This document shows, in pieces, positions 1 through 7,873 of a DNA stretch of 39,467 bases; the first letter of the stretch is position 1; the number at the start of each line of letters is the position of its first letter. The position numbers and the translations under genes were made by a program. This DNA comes from SZAS-103 sp043747745 (lineage in GTDB: Bacteria > Pseudomonadota > Gammaproteobacteria > Xanthomonadales > Xanthomonadaceae): positions 1-39,467 of the forward strand of contig JAYTOP010000092.1 in the NCBI GenBank assembly GCA_043747745.1. The letters are read 5' to 3'. The notes under the pieces were generated by a model. It had not been told where the DNA came from, did not search any database, and was given only the letters and a program-made list of their open reading frames with translations.

Positions 1-1442
1 AGATCTACCAGCGTCCGTTCGGCGGCATGACCACCCACTACGGCGAAGGCACCGCCCAGCGCACTTGCGCGGCCGCCGACCGCACCGGCCACGCGATGCC
101 GCACACGCTCTACCAGCAGTCGCTCAAGCACAACGCGCAGTTCTTCATCGAGTACTTCGCGCTCGACCTGATCATGGACGCAGATGGCGCGTGCAAGGGC
201 GTTCTCGCGCTCGATATGTCCACCGGCGAACTGCACCTGTTCCGCGCGCACGGCACCGTGCTCGCGACTGGTGGCTACGGACGCGCGTTTTTCTCGTGTA
301 CGTCGGCTCACACATGCACCGGCGATGGCGGCGGCATGGTGCTGCGCGCCGGCCTGCCGTTGCAGGACATGGAGTTCGTGCAGTTCCATCCGACCGGCGT
401 GTATGGCGCGGGCATGCTGATCACCGAGGGCGTGCGCGGCGAAGGCGGCATCCTGCGCAATTCGAACGGTGAGCGTTTCATGGAGCGCTACGCGCCGCAT
501 GCCAAGGACCTCGCCTCGCGCGACGTGGTGTCGCGCGCGATGACGGTCGAGATCCGAGAAGGCCGCGGCGTCGGCGAAAAGAAGGACCATATCTTCCTGC
601 ACCTCGACCACCTCGATCCAAAGGTGATCCACGAGAAGCTGCCGGGCATCGCCGAGACCGCTAAGATCTTCGCGAACGTCGACGTCACCAAGCAGCCGAT
701 CCCGGTACTGCCGACCGTGCACTACAACATGGGCGGCATCCCGACCAACTACCACGGCGAAGTCGTCACCCTCAAGGACGGCAATCCGGATTCGATCGTG
801 CAGGGCCTGTACGCGATTGGCGAAGCGGCCTGCGTGTCGGTGCATGGCGCGAACCGGCTCGGATCGAACTCGCTGCTCGATCTCGTGGTGTTCGGCAAGG
901 CGGTCGCTGATCATTGCGCCGAGACCATCAAGCCGGCGCAGCCACACACGACCTTGCCAAAGTCGGCTTGCGACCAATCGCTCGCGAATCTGGACAAGCT
1001 GCGCAATGCGAACGGCTCCACTTCGACCGCGCAGATCCGCGACGCGATGCAGCGCGACATGCAGAATCATGCGGCGGTGTTCCGCACCGGCGATACGCTG
1101 GCCGAAGGCGTCAGGAAGATCGCGCAGGTCGTCGATTCCTTCGCGGACGTGCGAGTGTCGGATCGTTCGCTGGTGTGGAACTCGGATTTGATCGAGACGC
1201 TGGAACTGCAGAACCTGCTCGGACAGGCGCAGGCGACGATGGTGTCGGCTGCCAATCGCACTGAATCGCGTGGCGCGCATGCGCGGGAGGACTTCAAGAA
1301 TCGCGACGATGCCGACTGGATGAAGCACTCGCTGTGCTGGGTCGACGGGAAAAACGAAACCCGCATCGACTACCGCCCGGTTCATCTGAATACGCTGACA
1401 AACGATGTGGCCGCGGTTCCTCCGAAGCCGAGGGTTTACTAA
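1..1442 (+). CDS. sdhA: succinate dehydrogenase flavoprotein subunit, 5'-truncated by window edge
   Basis: This is the C-terminal part (480 codons, reading from base 3) of the FAD-bearing catalytic subunit of complex II, which oxidises succinate to fumarate on the cytoplasmic face of the inner membrane. Reading begins at IYQRPFGGMTTHYGEG, a stretch that lies near residue 115 in SdhA, so about 114 residues lie off the left edge. Catalytic landmarks follow in order: FHPTG (His129 of the fragment), EGVRGEGG (Arg145), PTVHYNMGG (His240) and NRLGSNSLLD (Arg285). His240 and Arg285 each sit 114 residues before E. coli His354 and Arg399, so no internal indel is evident between them. The internal ATG at 27 is not the true start. 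sdhB follows after 111 bases. Identification is secure. Confidence 0.97.
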   Translation, partial: IYQRPFGGMTTHYGEGTAQRTCAAADRTGHAMPHTLYQQSLKHNAQFFIEYFALDLIMDADGACKGVLALDMSTGELHLFRAHGTVLATGGYGRAFFSCTSAHTCTGDGGGMVLRAGLPLQDMEFVQFHPTGVYGAGMLITEGVRGEGGILRNSNGERFMERYAPHAKDLASRDVVSRAMTVEIREGRGVGEKKDHIFLHLDHLDPKVIHEKLPGIAETAKIFANVDVTKQPIPVLPTVHYNMGGIPTNYHGEVVTLKDGNPDSIVQGLYAIGEAACVSVHGANRLGSNSLLDLVVFGKAVADHCAETIKPAQPHTTLPKSACDQSLANLDKLRNANGSTSTAQIRDAMQRDMQNHAAVFRTGDTLAEGVRKIAQVVDSFADVRVSDRSLVWNSDLIETLELQNLLGQAQATMVSAANRTESRGAHAREDFKNRDDADWMKHSLCWVDGKNETRIDYRPVHLNTLTNDVAAVPPKPRVY

Positions 1443-1443
1443 T

Positions 1444-1546
1444 GGAGCGGGGACGGGCAACAGGGAACAGGAGAGGCATGAGCATGAATCCGAAACGCTT
1501 TAGAGGCTTTGACCGTTCCCCATTCCCCGTTCCTCGTTCCCGGACA
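1444..1546. repeat. G-run/C-run imperfect inverted repeat (copy A) between sdhA and sdhB
   Basis: The sdhA-sdhB gap is almost filled by two complementary arms. A G-rich left arm (about 1447-1476, gcggggacgggcaacaggga and on) faces a C-rich right arm built from short units such as ccgttccccattccccgttc (about 1513-1543), around a centre of roughly 36 bases. The arms pair imperfectly. A similar element lies at 4627-4771. Such periodic GGGAA/TTCCC elements are, from memory, common between genes in Xanthomonadales; membership in a named family is inferred. In mRNA it could form a large hairpin separating the two cistrons. Confidence 0.6.
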
Positions 1547-1553
1547 TAGAGCC

Positions 1554-2342
1554 ATGGCCGAATTCACCCTCCCCAAGAATTCAAAAATCGGCAAAGGCAA
1601 GCGGTTTCCCGCGCCGGCCGGCAGCAAACAAGTGCGCGCGTTCAAGATCTATCGCTGGAATCCGGACGATGGCCAGAATCCCCGCACCGATACCTATGAA
1701 GTCGATCTCGCAAAATGCGGACCGATGGTCCTCGATGCGCTGATCAAGATCAAGAACGAGATCGATCCGACGTTGACGTTCCGCCGCTCGTGCCGCGAAG
1801 GCATCTGCGGCTCGTGCGCGATGAACATCGATGGCACCAACACGCTGGCCTGCACGCTCGCGATCGCCGATTGCGGCAAGGCCGAGGTGCCGATCTACCC
1901 GCTGCCGCACATGCCGGTGATGAAGGATCTCGTTCCCGACCTCACGCATTTTTACGCGCAGTACGCATCGATCAAGCCGTGGATCCGCACACAGAGTGTG
2001 CCGCCGCCGGATCGCGAGCGCCTGCAGTCGCCCGACGAGCGCAAGAAGCTCGACGGCTTGTACGAATGCATCCTGTGCGCGTGCTGCTCGACGTCTTGCC
2101 CGAGCTACTGGTGGAACGGCGACCGCTATCTCGGTCCAGCGGTTCTGCTGCAGGCCTATCGCTGGATCGTGGATTCGCGCGATGAGGACACCGGTACGCG
2201 CCTCGACGACCTCGAGGATCCATTCAAGCTCTACCGCTGCCATACCATCATGAACTGCACGCGCACCTGCCCAAAGGGATTGAATCCTGCGAAGGCGATC
2301 GCGGAGATCAAGAAGCTGATGCTGCAGCGACGCGTGTTATAG
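1554..2342 (+). CDS. sdhB: succinate dehydrogenase iron-sulfur subunit
   Basis: The 262-residue iron-sulfur subunit of complex II carries electrons from SdhA-FAD to the quinone site. All three cluster motifs are intact. The [2Fe-2S] ligands are in SCREGICGSC (Cys80, 85, 88) with Cys100. The [4Fe-4S] ligands are in CILCACCSTSCP (Cys172, 175, 178, 182). The [3Fe-4S] ligands are Cys229, 235 and 239 in RCHTIMNCTRTCP. I chose ATG 1554 (MAEFTLPKNSK) because it begins the conserved N-terminus; an in-frame TTG at 1509 would start inside the inverted repeat. It follows sdhA, and sdhE lies about 370 bases downstream, as expected for a complex II operon. The sdhC and sdhD anchor subunits must lie left of the window. 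Confidence 0.97.
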   Translation: MAEFTLPKNSKIGKGKRFPAPAGSKQVRAFKIYRWNPDDGQNPRTDTYEVDLAKCGPMVLDALIKIKNEIDPTLTFRRSCREGICGSCAMNIDGTNTLACTLAIADCGKAEVPIYPLPHMPVMKDLVPDLTHFYAQYASIKPWIRTQSVPPPDRERLQSPDERKKLDGLYECILCACCSTSCPSYWWNGDRYLGPAVLLQAYRWIVDSRDEDTGTRLDDLEDPFKLYRCHTIMNCTRTCPKGLNPAKAIAEIKKLMLQRRVL

Positions 2343-2375
2343 GGGGCGGTGCTCATGGGTCAGAAGGAAAAAACG

Positions 2376-2618
2376 ATGTATGAGCCTCCCTCGATGCAAC
2401 TCGCTGCCTGGAAGTTGCGACTTGGAGCCACGTTTTTTCTAGTCGCATTTTTATATGTCGGCATCTCGGGCTGGCGAGAGTTCCAACGTGGTTTCACTAT
2501 TTCTTACATCGTTGGTACGGCATTCATTCTGATCGCTGTGTTTAATATGTCGTTGTTGACAACCGTCCTGTCTCTTGGTCGCATCCCGGAGTCATGGGGC
2601 AGGCGGCGAGTGATGTGA
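2376..2618 (+). CDS. small two-helix membrane protein, function unknown
   Basis: An 80-residue protein with two predicted membrane helices, roughly residues 16-34 (LGATFFLVAFLYVGIS) and 46-66 (ISYIVGTAFILIAVFNM). ATG 2376 is preferred because a purine-rich site (gaaggaaa, about 2363-2370) sits just upstream; GTG 2349 and ATG 2355 are in-frame alternatives. I recognise no family. It sits between sdhB and sdhE, where related genomes (from memory) usually have none, and its codons are visibly more A/T-rich than its neighbours', hinting at later acquisition. A role linked to complex II is only guilt by position. It is most likely a real gene, since it has a good ribosome site and coherent membrane segments, but a spurious ORF is not excluded. 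Confidence 0.5.
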   Translation: MYEPPSMQLAAWKLRLGATFFLVAFLYVGISGWREFQRGFTISYIVGTAFILIAVFNMSLLTTVLSLGRIPESWGRRRVM

Positions 2619-2710
2619 CCGTGGAATCGTTCTTGGATCAAGTCGTTTTCATGGACGCGTGCAGAAATTGCTCGCATGCGTGATGTAGTGCTCAAACAAG
2701 AAATCAATCC
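2619..2710. other. intergenic spacer, nothing recognised
   Basis: These 92 bases between the small membrane gene and sdhE hold no convincing promoter, hairpin or ORF. The tract is less G/C-rich than the surrounding operon, like the small gene before it. Confidence 0.5.
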
Positions 2711-2959
2711 GTGAGTGAGGCTACGGGACTGTCGCGCCTGCGCTGGCGCTGCCGTCGCGGCATGCGCGAGCTCGATCTGTTGCTCACGCGCTGGCTCGAC
2801 CAGTCGTACGAGAACGCCGATGCGTCGCAACGCGCGGTGTTCGTGAAACTGCTGGCCTGCGAGGACGACCAGTTGTGGCGATGGTTCATTGGCCGCGAAA
2901 CGCCGGATGCACAGGATCTCGATGAACTCGTCGGACGCATCCTCGCCCTGTCGCCTTGA
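2711..2959 (+). CDS. sdhE: FAD assembly factor SdhE (YgfY/CptB family)
   Basis: An 82-residue cytoplasmic protein of the SdhE family, which promotes covalent attachment of FAD to SdhA. The family signature is clear: RWRCRRGMRELDLLL near residues 12-26, matching the RRGMxELD motif used to contact the flavoprotein. The C-terminal helix motif around LWRWFIG is also present. Size is normal for the family (about 80-90 residues). It starts at GTG 2711; no earlier in-frame start with a better ribosome site is evident. Its last 38 bases overlap the start of the ygfX-like gene, the same pairing found in E. coli (sdhE-ygfX), and it lies close to sdhAB. Identification by motif and context is strong. Confidence 0.92.
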   Translation: MSEATGLSRLRWRCRRGMRELDLLLTRWLDQSYENADASQRAVFVKLLACEDDQLWRWFIGRETPDAQDLDELVGRILALSP

Positions 2960-3377
2960 GTGGCGTCGCTCGCGATGTCTGCCGGCCGCGCTGTGCGTGC
3001 TGGCTGTCGCGGCGATTGCTGCGTTATGGCTGTCCGAATTGCCACGGTTCGCCTGCGGCATCGGCAGTGCGTCGATGCTCGGATATGCCGGTTGGTTGCT
3101 TTATCGCGAGTTGCGTCGACCCGATTGCGTGCTGGCCTGGCTAGGCGGCGATGCTCCGTGGCAGGTCGAATACGATGGTCGCACCGAATCGCTGCGTCAC
3201 GTTGGCGCGAGCTTTCGCGGCGGCCTAGTCGTGCTGACTCTTGCTGATGCGAGCGATGCGCTTCGTCGTTACGCCTGGTGGCCCGACACCCTGGATGCAC
3301 GCGGCCGACGTGCGCTGCGTCTAGCGTTGCGGGTGAAGGAAACCGCCACGCGTACCCAGCCGACACTGGCACAATAG
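2922..3377 (+). CDS. ygfX: YgfX/CptA-like membrane protein
   Basis: A 151-residue protein beginning at ATG 2922, inside the 3' end of sdhE (38-base overlap). It opens with CRLEWRRSRC, matching the P-L-x-x-S-R-x-L pattern typical of YgfX N-termini. Two short membrane helices follow (about residues 22-38 and 44-60), then a soluble beta-rich tail ending near RYAWWPDTLDARGRRALRLA, comparable to the WLAADSM...WRDLRRIL tail of E. coli YgfX. In E. coli the protein is reported to inhibit FtsZ and MreB assembly with SdhE as antitoxin, although that role is debated. The assignment rests on motif, topology and the sdhE overlap, because sequence identity in this family is low. lolC/E starts 3 bases after its stop. 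Confidence 0.75.
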   Translation: MNSSDASSPCRLEWRRSRCLPAALCVLAVAAIAALWLSELPRFACGIGSASMLGYAGWLLYRELRRPDCVLAWLGGDAPWQVEYDGRTESLRHVGASFRGGLVVLTLADASDALRRYAWWPDTLDARGRRALRLALRVKETATRTQPTLAQ

Positions 3378-3380
3378 GGC

Positions 3381-4625
3381 ATGTTCAAACCGCTCTCGTT
3401 CGCCATCGGCCTGCGCTACACACGCGCCAAGCGCCGCACCGGTTTCATCTCCTTCATTTCCGGCGTCTCGATCCTCGGGATCGCGATCGGCATGATCGCG
3501 TTGATCACCACCATCGCGGTGATGACCGGCTTCCAGGAGGAATACCGCACGCGCCTGCTCAGCATGGTCGCGCACGCGACGATCAGTGGTGTCGGCGAAT
3601 CGCTGCCGGACTGGCAGGGCGCGGTGCGCATGGCGCATGCCGACAAGCGCGTGATCGGCGCGGCGCCGTACGTCGAGCGCGAGGCGATGCTGCAGGGGAA
3701 CAGCGAACAAGGGGTGCTGCTGCGCGGCGTATTGCCCGAGCGCGAAGGCGAAGTGTCGGTGCTCGCGAAGAAGATGATCGCAGGCAAACTGTCCGACCTG
3801 CAGCCTGGCAAGTTCGATCTCGTCCTTGGCAAGGAACTCGCGCTGGAACTCGGCGTCGGCGTCGGCGACAAGGTCACCGTGCTGGTCGCCGAAGGCAACG
3901 TGACCCCGATCGGTTTCATCCCGCGCGCGAAGACATTCACCGTGGTCGGCATCTTCGAGGCCGGCATGCAGGAATACGACCTCGGCCTCGCTGTCACCCA
4001 CATGCAGGACGCGCAGCGCCTGCTGCGCATGAACGACGGCGTGACCGGCGTGCGCCTGAAGCTCACCGACATGTTCAAGGCCTACAGCGTGGCGGACGAC
4101 CTGGCCAACCGCATGGGCGGCTTGTACCGCGTGCGCGACTGGACGCGCGACAACGCGAACATGTTCAGCGCGCTGAAGATGGAGAAGACCGTGATGTTCG
4201 TGTTGCTGGTGCTGATCATCGGCGTGGCCGCGTTCAACCTGCTGTCGTCGCTGGTGATGGTGGTGACCGACAAGCAGGCCGACATAGCGATCCTTCGCAC
4301 GCTGGGCATGCGGCCCGGCGCGATCATGCGCGTGTTCATGGTGCAGGGTTGCGTGATCGGGACGCTCGGCGTGGCGCTCGGCGTGGCGGGTGGTGTTGCG
4401 CTCACGAAGAACCTCGACCGCATCGTCCACGTGATCGAGCGCATCACCGGAGTCGAAGTCATGCCGGCCAGCGTTTATTACATCAGCGGGTTGCCGACGC
4501 GGCTGGAATGGAGCGACGTTGGTACGATTGCAGGCGTCGGTTTGCTGCTGTGCTTCCTCGCAACCCTGTATCCGGCATGGCGCGCGGCGCGCATCGACCC
4601 GGCCAATGCGTTGAGGTACGAGTGA
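3381..4625 (+). CDS. lolC: lipoprotein-releasing ABC transporter permease (LolC/LolE type)
   Basis: A 414-residue inner-membrane permease that, with the LolD ATPase, releases mature outer-membrane lipoproteins from the inner membrane to LolA. The N-terminus FKPLSFAIGLRYTRAKRRTG and the following first helix (ISGVSILGIAIGMIALITT) are diagnostic. A periplasmic domain follows (about residues 50-270), then three C-terminal helices including the FtsX-type segment VAAFNLLSSLVMVV. The sequence DKQADIAILRTLGMRP is the LolC/E coupling region. Only one permease gene is present here, directly before lolD, so it could act as a homodimer (LolF-like) or pair with a second gene elsewhere. LolC and LolE cannot be told apart with confidence by eye; the symbol is provisional. 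Confidence 0.93.
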   Translation: MFKPLSFAIGLRYTRAKRRTGFISFISGVSILGIAIGMIALITTIAVMTGFQEEYRTRLLSMVAHATISGVGESLPDWQGAVRMAHADKRVIGAAPYVEREAMLQGNSEQGVLLRGVLPEREGEVSVLAKKMIAGKLSDLQPGKFDLVLGKELALELGVGVGDKVTVLVAEGNVTPIGFIPRAKTFTVVGIFEAGMQEYDLGLAVTHMQDAQRLLRMNDGVTGVRLKLTDMFKAYSVADDLANRMGGLYRVRDWTRDNANMFSALKMEKTVMFVLLVLIIGVAAFNLLSSLVMVVTDKQADIAILRTLGMRPGAIMRVFMVQGCVIGTLGVALGVAGGVALTKNLDRIVHVIERITGVEVMPASVYYISGLPTRLEWSDVGTIAGVGLLLCFLATLYPAWRAARIDPANALRYE

Positions 4626-4626
4626 A

Positions 4627-4771
4627 GCGGGGGTTGGGAGCTTGGGGATGGGGGCTGGCTGAGGCGCCGTCTGGCTTGTGCGATGAGGTGACCAGACCAT
4701 GACCAGCGAACGCGTGCCAGGAACCGAAGACGTGCCTTTCCCCAATCCCCATTCTCCAACCCCCAGTCCCC
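4627..4771. repeat. G-run/C-run imperfect inverted repeat (copy B) spanning the lolD start
   Basis: A G-rich arm (about 4627-4658, containing ggggttgggagcttggggat) is mirrored by a C-rich arm (about 4736-4771, containing ccccaatccccattctccaa). The intervening 77 bases contain a smaller hairpin at 4669-4697. The right arm lies inside the lolD reading frame and encodes the Pro/Ser-rich stretch PFPNPHSPTPSP. The arm style matches copy A at 1444-1546. Confidence 0.6.
4669..4697 (+). promoter_or_regulatory. hairpin enclosing the lolD ribosome-binding site
   Basis: GTCTGG (4669-4674) and CCAGAC (4692-4697) are perfect complements around a 17-base loop. The loop contains gaggtg (4685-4690), the likely ribosome-binding site, 8 bases before ATG 4699. 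The hairpin is nested inside the larger inverted repeat. It could modulate LolD translation; the pairing is visible, the function is inferred. Confidence 0.4.
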
Positions 4772-5463
4772 ACGACGCCGTAATCCGCTGCGCTGGCCTC
4801 GGCAAGATCTATGTCGAAGGCAAACTGAGTACGCCGGTCTTTGACCAGCTCGATCTGCGCGTCGGCAAAGGCGAGCGCGTTGCGATCGTTGGCGTGTCGG
4901 GTGTTGGCAAAAGCACGTTGCTGCACCTGCTCGGCGGCCTCGATACGCCGACCGCGGGCGAGGTGTATGTGGCCGGCCATGCGATGTCGCAGCTCGGCGA
5001 AAAGGCGCGCGGCGACTTGCGCAATCGCGCGCTGGGATTCATCTACCAGTTCCATCACCTGCTGCCCGAGTTCACCGCGCTGGAAAACGTGATGATGCCG
5101 TTGCTGATTCGCGGCACGCCCAGTACGCAGGCAGAAAGCAGTGCGCGCGAATTGCTGGAACACGTCGGGCTTGCAGCGCGCCTGCAACACAAACCTGGCG
5201 AGCTGTCCGGCGGCGAACGCCAGCGCGCTGCGGTCGCGCGTGCCCTGGTCAATCGTCCTGCCTGCGTACTCGGCGATGAGCCGACCGGCAATCTCGACGA
5301 ACGCACAGCTGCGGGCGTGTTCGACATGATGCTCGAACTCAATCGCGCGATAGGTACCGCACTCGTGCTGGTCACTCACGACCGCCGTCTCGCACGGCGC
5401 ATGGATCGCGTGCTCGAGCTCACCGGCGGTGCGCTGTGCGAACTGGCCGCACACGAGGTTTGA
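4699..5463 (+). CDS. lolD: lipoprotein-releasing ABC transporter ATPase
   Basis: A 254-residue ABC ATPase that powers lipoprotein release with LolC/E. Motifs are complete: Walker A GVSGVGKST (Lys71), signature LSGGE (from about Leu169), Walker B CVLGDEP with catalytic Glu194, and the switch His in LVTHDRR. The LolD/MacB-type sequence RALGFIYQFHHLLPEFTALEN is present. It is about 20-25 residues longer than typical LolD; the extra N-terminus (MTSERVPGTEDV then PFPNPHSPTPSP) is partly encoded by the right arm of inverted repeat copy B. ATG 4699 has gaggtg at good spacing. A shorter start nearer DAVIRCAGLGK would fit family length but I see no suitable start codon there. Gene order lolC/E-lolD-comEC is continuous. 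Confidence 0.93.
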   Translation: MTSERVPGTEDVPFPNPHSPTPSPHDAVIRCAGLGKIYVEGKLSTPVFDQLDLRVGKGERVAIVGVSGVGKSTLLHLLGGLDTPTAGEVYVAGHAMSQLGEKARGDLRNRALGFIYQFHHLLPEFTALENVMMPLLIRGTPSTQAESSARELLEHVGLAARLQHKPGELSGGERQRAAVARALVNRPACVLGDEPTGNLDERTAAGVFDMMLELNRAIGTALVLVTHDRRLARRMDRVLELTGGALCELAAHEV

Positions 5464-5466
5464 CCG

Positions 5467-7851
5467 GTGGCACACGCGGACGCGCGATCGACCGAAGCAA
5501 GCGCAAGACCGACAGCAAAACCGCGGATACCGCCATTCGGGGTTGCCTGCGTCGTCGCACTGACGACTGGCGTCGTGCTCGCGATGCAGCAGGCTGCGTT
5601 GCCACCATTGTGGTTGAGCGTTCCGTTGTGCGCGATCGGATTGATCGCGTGGATCGCACTGCCACGCTGGCGCTGGATCGGTGCGTTGCTGTTCGGCGCA
5701 ACGTGGGCATGCATCCAGGGCGGATACGCGCTGTCGGTGCGTTTGCCCGCCGATCTTGTCGGCCAGGACATCGCGGTCGTCGGGCACGTCGATGGACTGC
5801 CGCAGCGCGACGATCGCCTGCTGCGCTTCGATTTCATTGCCGATCGCGATGGCAATCTGCCCGGTGTCGCCGGACGGCATCTGCGCCTGAGCTGGTATCG
5901 GCCGACCGTGGATATCGCGGCTGGCGAACGCTGGACACTGCGCGTGAAATTGCGACGTCCACGCGGTGTGCTCGATCCGGGCGGATTCGATTTCGAGAAG
6001 CTCGCGCTCGAGCGGCGGATCGCCGCGACTGGTTATGTGCGGGCGCCGGAAACGGCGCAGAAACTCGGCAACACAACCAGCATCGATGCATTGCGCGAGC
6101 GTTTGTCGGCGCGAATCGCAGCAGCAATCCCGTCACCGAGCGCGCGGTTCGTGCGCGCACTGGCGCTCGGCGACACCCGCGATCTATCCGAATCCGACTG
6201 GGACACATTGCGCGCAACGGGCCTGACCCATCAGATCGCGATCTCGGGCTTCCACGTCGGCATCGTCGCGAGCTTCGGCGCGTTGCTCGCATGGTTGCTG
6301 TACTGGATGTTCCCGCGCATCGGCCTGCGCTGGCCACGCGTGCAGGCGCAGGCCCTGGTCGCGCTGTTGTTCGGCTTCGGCTATACAGCGCTGGTCGGAT
6401 TCGAATTGCCGACGGTACGCACCCTGCTGATGATCGCCACCGCGTTGCTGGCGCGATTGTGGCGGCGGCCGTCGTCGCTATCTGCATCGCTGGCATTGGC
6501 GCTCGCGGCGATGCTGATCGTGGATCCGCTGTCGGTGCTGGCCGCAGGTTTCTGGCTGTCGTTCGCAGGTGTCGCGTGGCTGGTCTGGTGTCTGCCGCAT
6601 GACGTCCACGGCGGACATGTGCGCGCATTCCTGGGCGCGCAAGGTGTCGCGACCCTGGGCTTGCTGCCGTTGACGGTGTGGTTCTTCGGGCAGGCCTCGC
6701 TGGTGTCGCCGCTGACCAATCTGATCGGGATTCCGTGGTTCAGTCTGGTCGTGGTGCCGCTGTCGCTGCTCGGGCTTGGCGTGGATCTGGTATGGCCCAG
6801 CGTCGGTGCGTTGGTCCTGCAACTTGCCGCGCATGCGATGGATGCGCTGTGGTGGATCCTCGAACGCGCTGCGCACTGGCCTGGCGCGTTGGTCTGGCTA
6901 CCGGAACCGAGCGCGCTCGCATTGGCAATGGCATTGATTGGTACGTTCTGGCTGCTGCTGCCGCGAGGTATTCCCGGCAAACCGCTGGCACTATTATTAT
7001 GGCTGCCGCTGCTGTGGCCGCGCATTCCGGCGATACCGGAAGGTACCGCCGATCTGGCGATGGTCGACGTCGGCCAAGGCCTGTCGTTGCTGGTGCGCAC
7101 ACACCACCACACGCTGCTGTTCGACACCGGCCCCGCCTACTCGGGTGGCCTCGATCTCGGCGAGGCAGCGGTCGTGCCGACCTTGCATGCATTCGGCGTG
7201 CGCCAGCTGGATGCGCTCATCGTCAGTCATGGCGACAACGACCATTCCGGCGGCGCCGAGGCGGTGCGCCGCGCGTATCCGGTCGCGCTGCGTTACGCTC
7301 CGGCCGGTTGGCCGCACGGGCAGGACTACCAACCGTGCCTGCAGGATGCGACGTGGAACTGGGATGGAGTGACTTTCCGATTCCTGCATCCGCCGCAGTA
7401 TTTTCCGTATCTGGACAACGACAGCGGCTGCATCCTGCGGATCAGTGGCCCGGGTTGGGCTGCACTGCTGCCCGCCGACAACGAGGCCATCATCGAGGAA
7501 CGCCTGCTGCGTGAACAGCCTGCGTTGCTGCGCGCCGATCTGCTGGTCGCACCGCATCACGGCAGTGCGACTTCATCGACCCTTGCGTTTCTGCAAGCGG
7601 TGCATCCGGGGCTCGCACTGATCTCGGTCGGGCAGGGCAATCGCTTCGGGTTGCCCAGGCCCGCCATCGTGCAACGTTATGTCGCGCAGGGCATCGCGCT
7701 GGAAGATAGCGCGAACGCCGGCCTTGTGCGCGTGCGGCTGGATGCGACGGGCGCGCATGTCGTCGAACGCACCCGCGAACGCCTGTTGCGCTTCTGGCAC
7801 GAGCCTGCCGCGCCATCGGCTGCGTTGTTTCACAAAAGCGCAGATGATTGA
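5467..7851 (+). CDS. comEC: DNA internalization channel ComEC/Rec2
   Basis: A 794-residue polytopic inner-membrane protein that carries single-stranded DNA across the membrane during natural transformation. Order: N-terminal helices, a DUF4131-type soluble region (about residues 80-200), and the competence transmembrane domain (about 215-500) with the characteristic HQIAISGFHVGIVA. The C-terminal metallo-beta-lactamase-fold domain begins at LAMVDVGQGLSLLV, and its metal motif SHGDNDHSGG (His588, Asp590, Asp592, His593) is intact, so a nuclease-competent domain is plausible. The start is GTG 5467, three bases after the lolD stop, implying one transcript. Full length argues that the cell may be transformable; pilus and comEA genes are not in this window. 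Confidence 0.93.
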   Translation: MAHADARSTEASARPTAKPRIPPFGVACVVALTTGVVLAMQQAALPPLWLSVPLCAIGLIAWIALPRWRWIGALLFGATWACIQGGYALSVRLPADLVGQDIAVVGHVDGLPQRDDRLLRFDFIADRDGNLPGVAGRHLRLSWYRPTVDIAAGERWTLRVKLRRPRGVLDPGGFDFEKLALERRIAATGYVRAPETAQKLGNTTSIDALRERLSARIAAAIPSPSARFVRALALGDTRDLSESDWDTLRATGLTHQIAISGFHVGIVASFGALLAWLLYWMFPRIGLRWPRVQAQALVALLFGFGYTALVGFELPTVRTLLMIATALLARLWRRPSSLSASLALALAAMLIVDPLSVLAAGFWLSFAGVAWLVWCLPHDVHGGHVRAFLGAQGVATLGLLPLTVWFFGQASLVSPLTNLIGIPWFSLVVVPLSLLGLGVDLVWPSVGALVLQLAAHAMDALWWILERAAHWPGALVWLPEPSALALAMALIGTFWLLLPRGIPGKPLALLLWLPLLWPRIPAIPEGTADLAMVDVGQGLSLLVRTHHHTLLFDTGPAYSGGLDLGEAAVVPTLHAFGVRQLDALIVSHGDNDHSGGAEAVRRAYPVALRYAPAGWPHGQDYQPCLQDATWNWDGVTFRFLHPPQYFPYLDNDSGCILRISGPGWAALLPADNEAIIEERLLREQPALLRADLLVAPHHGSATSSTLAFLQAVHPGLALISVGQGNRFGLPRPAIVQRYVAQGIALEDSANAGLVRVRLDATGAHVVERTRERLLRFWHEPAAPSAALFHKSADD

Positions 7852-7873
7852 ACATCCTGTTCAACATCTGCTC

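Noticed and set aside
3321..4805. 494-codon minus-strand open frame opposite lolC/E
   Set aside because: Low-complexity His/Asp/Arg/Gln composition and no motif; the plus strand has a full LolC/E protein.
5436..6602. Arg-rich 388-codon plus-strand frame over the comEC start
   Set aside because: Out-of-frame shadow of comEC with extreme Arg/Ala content and no recognised motif.
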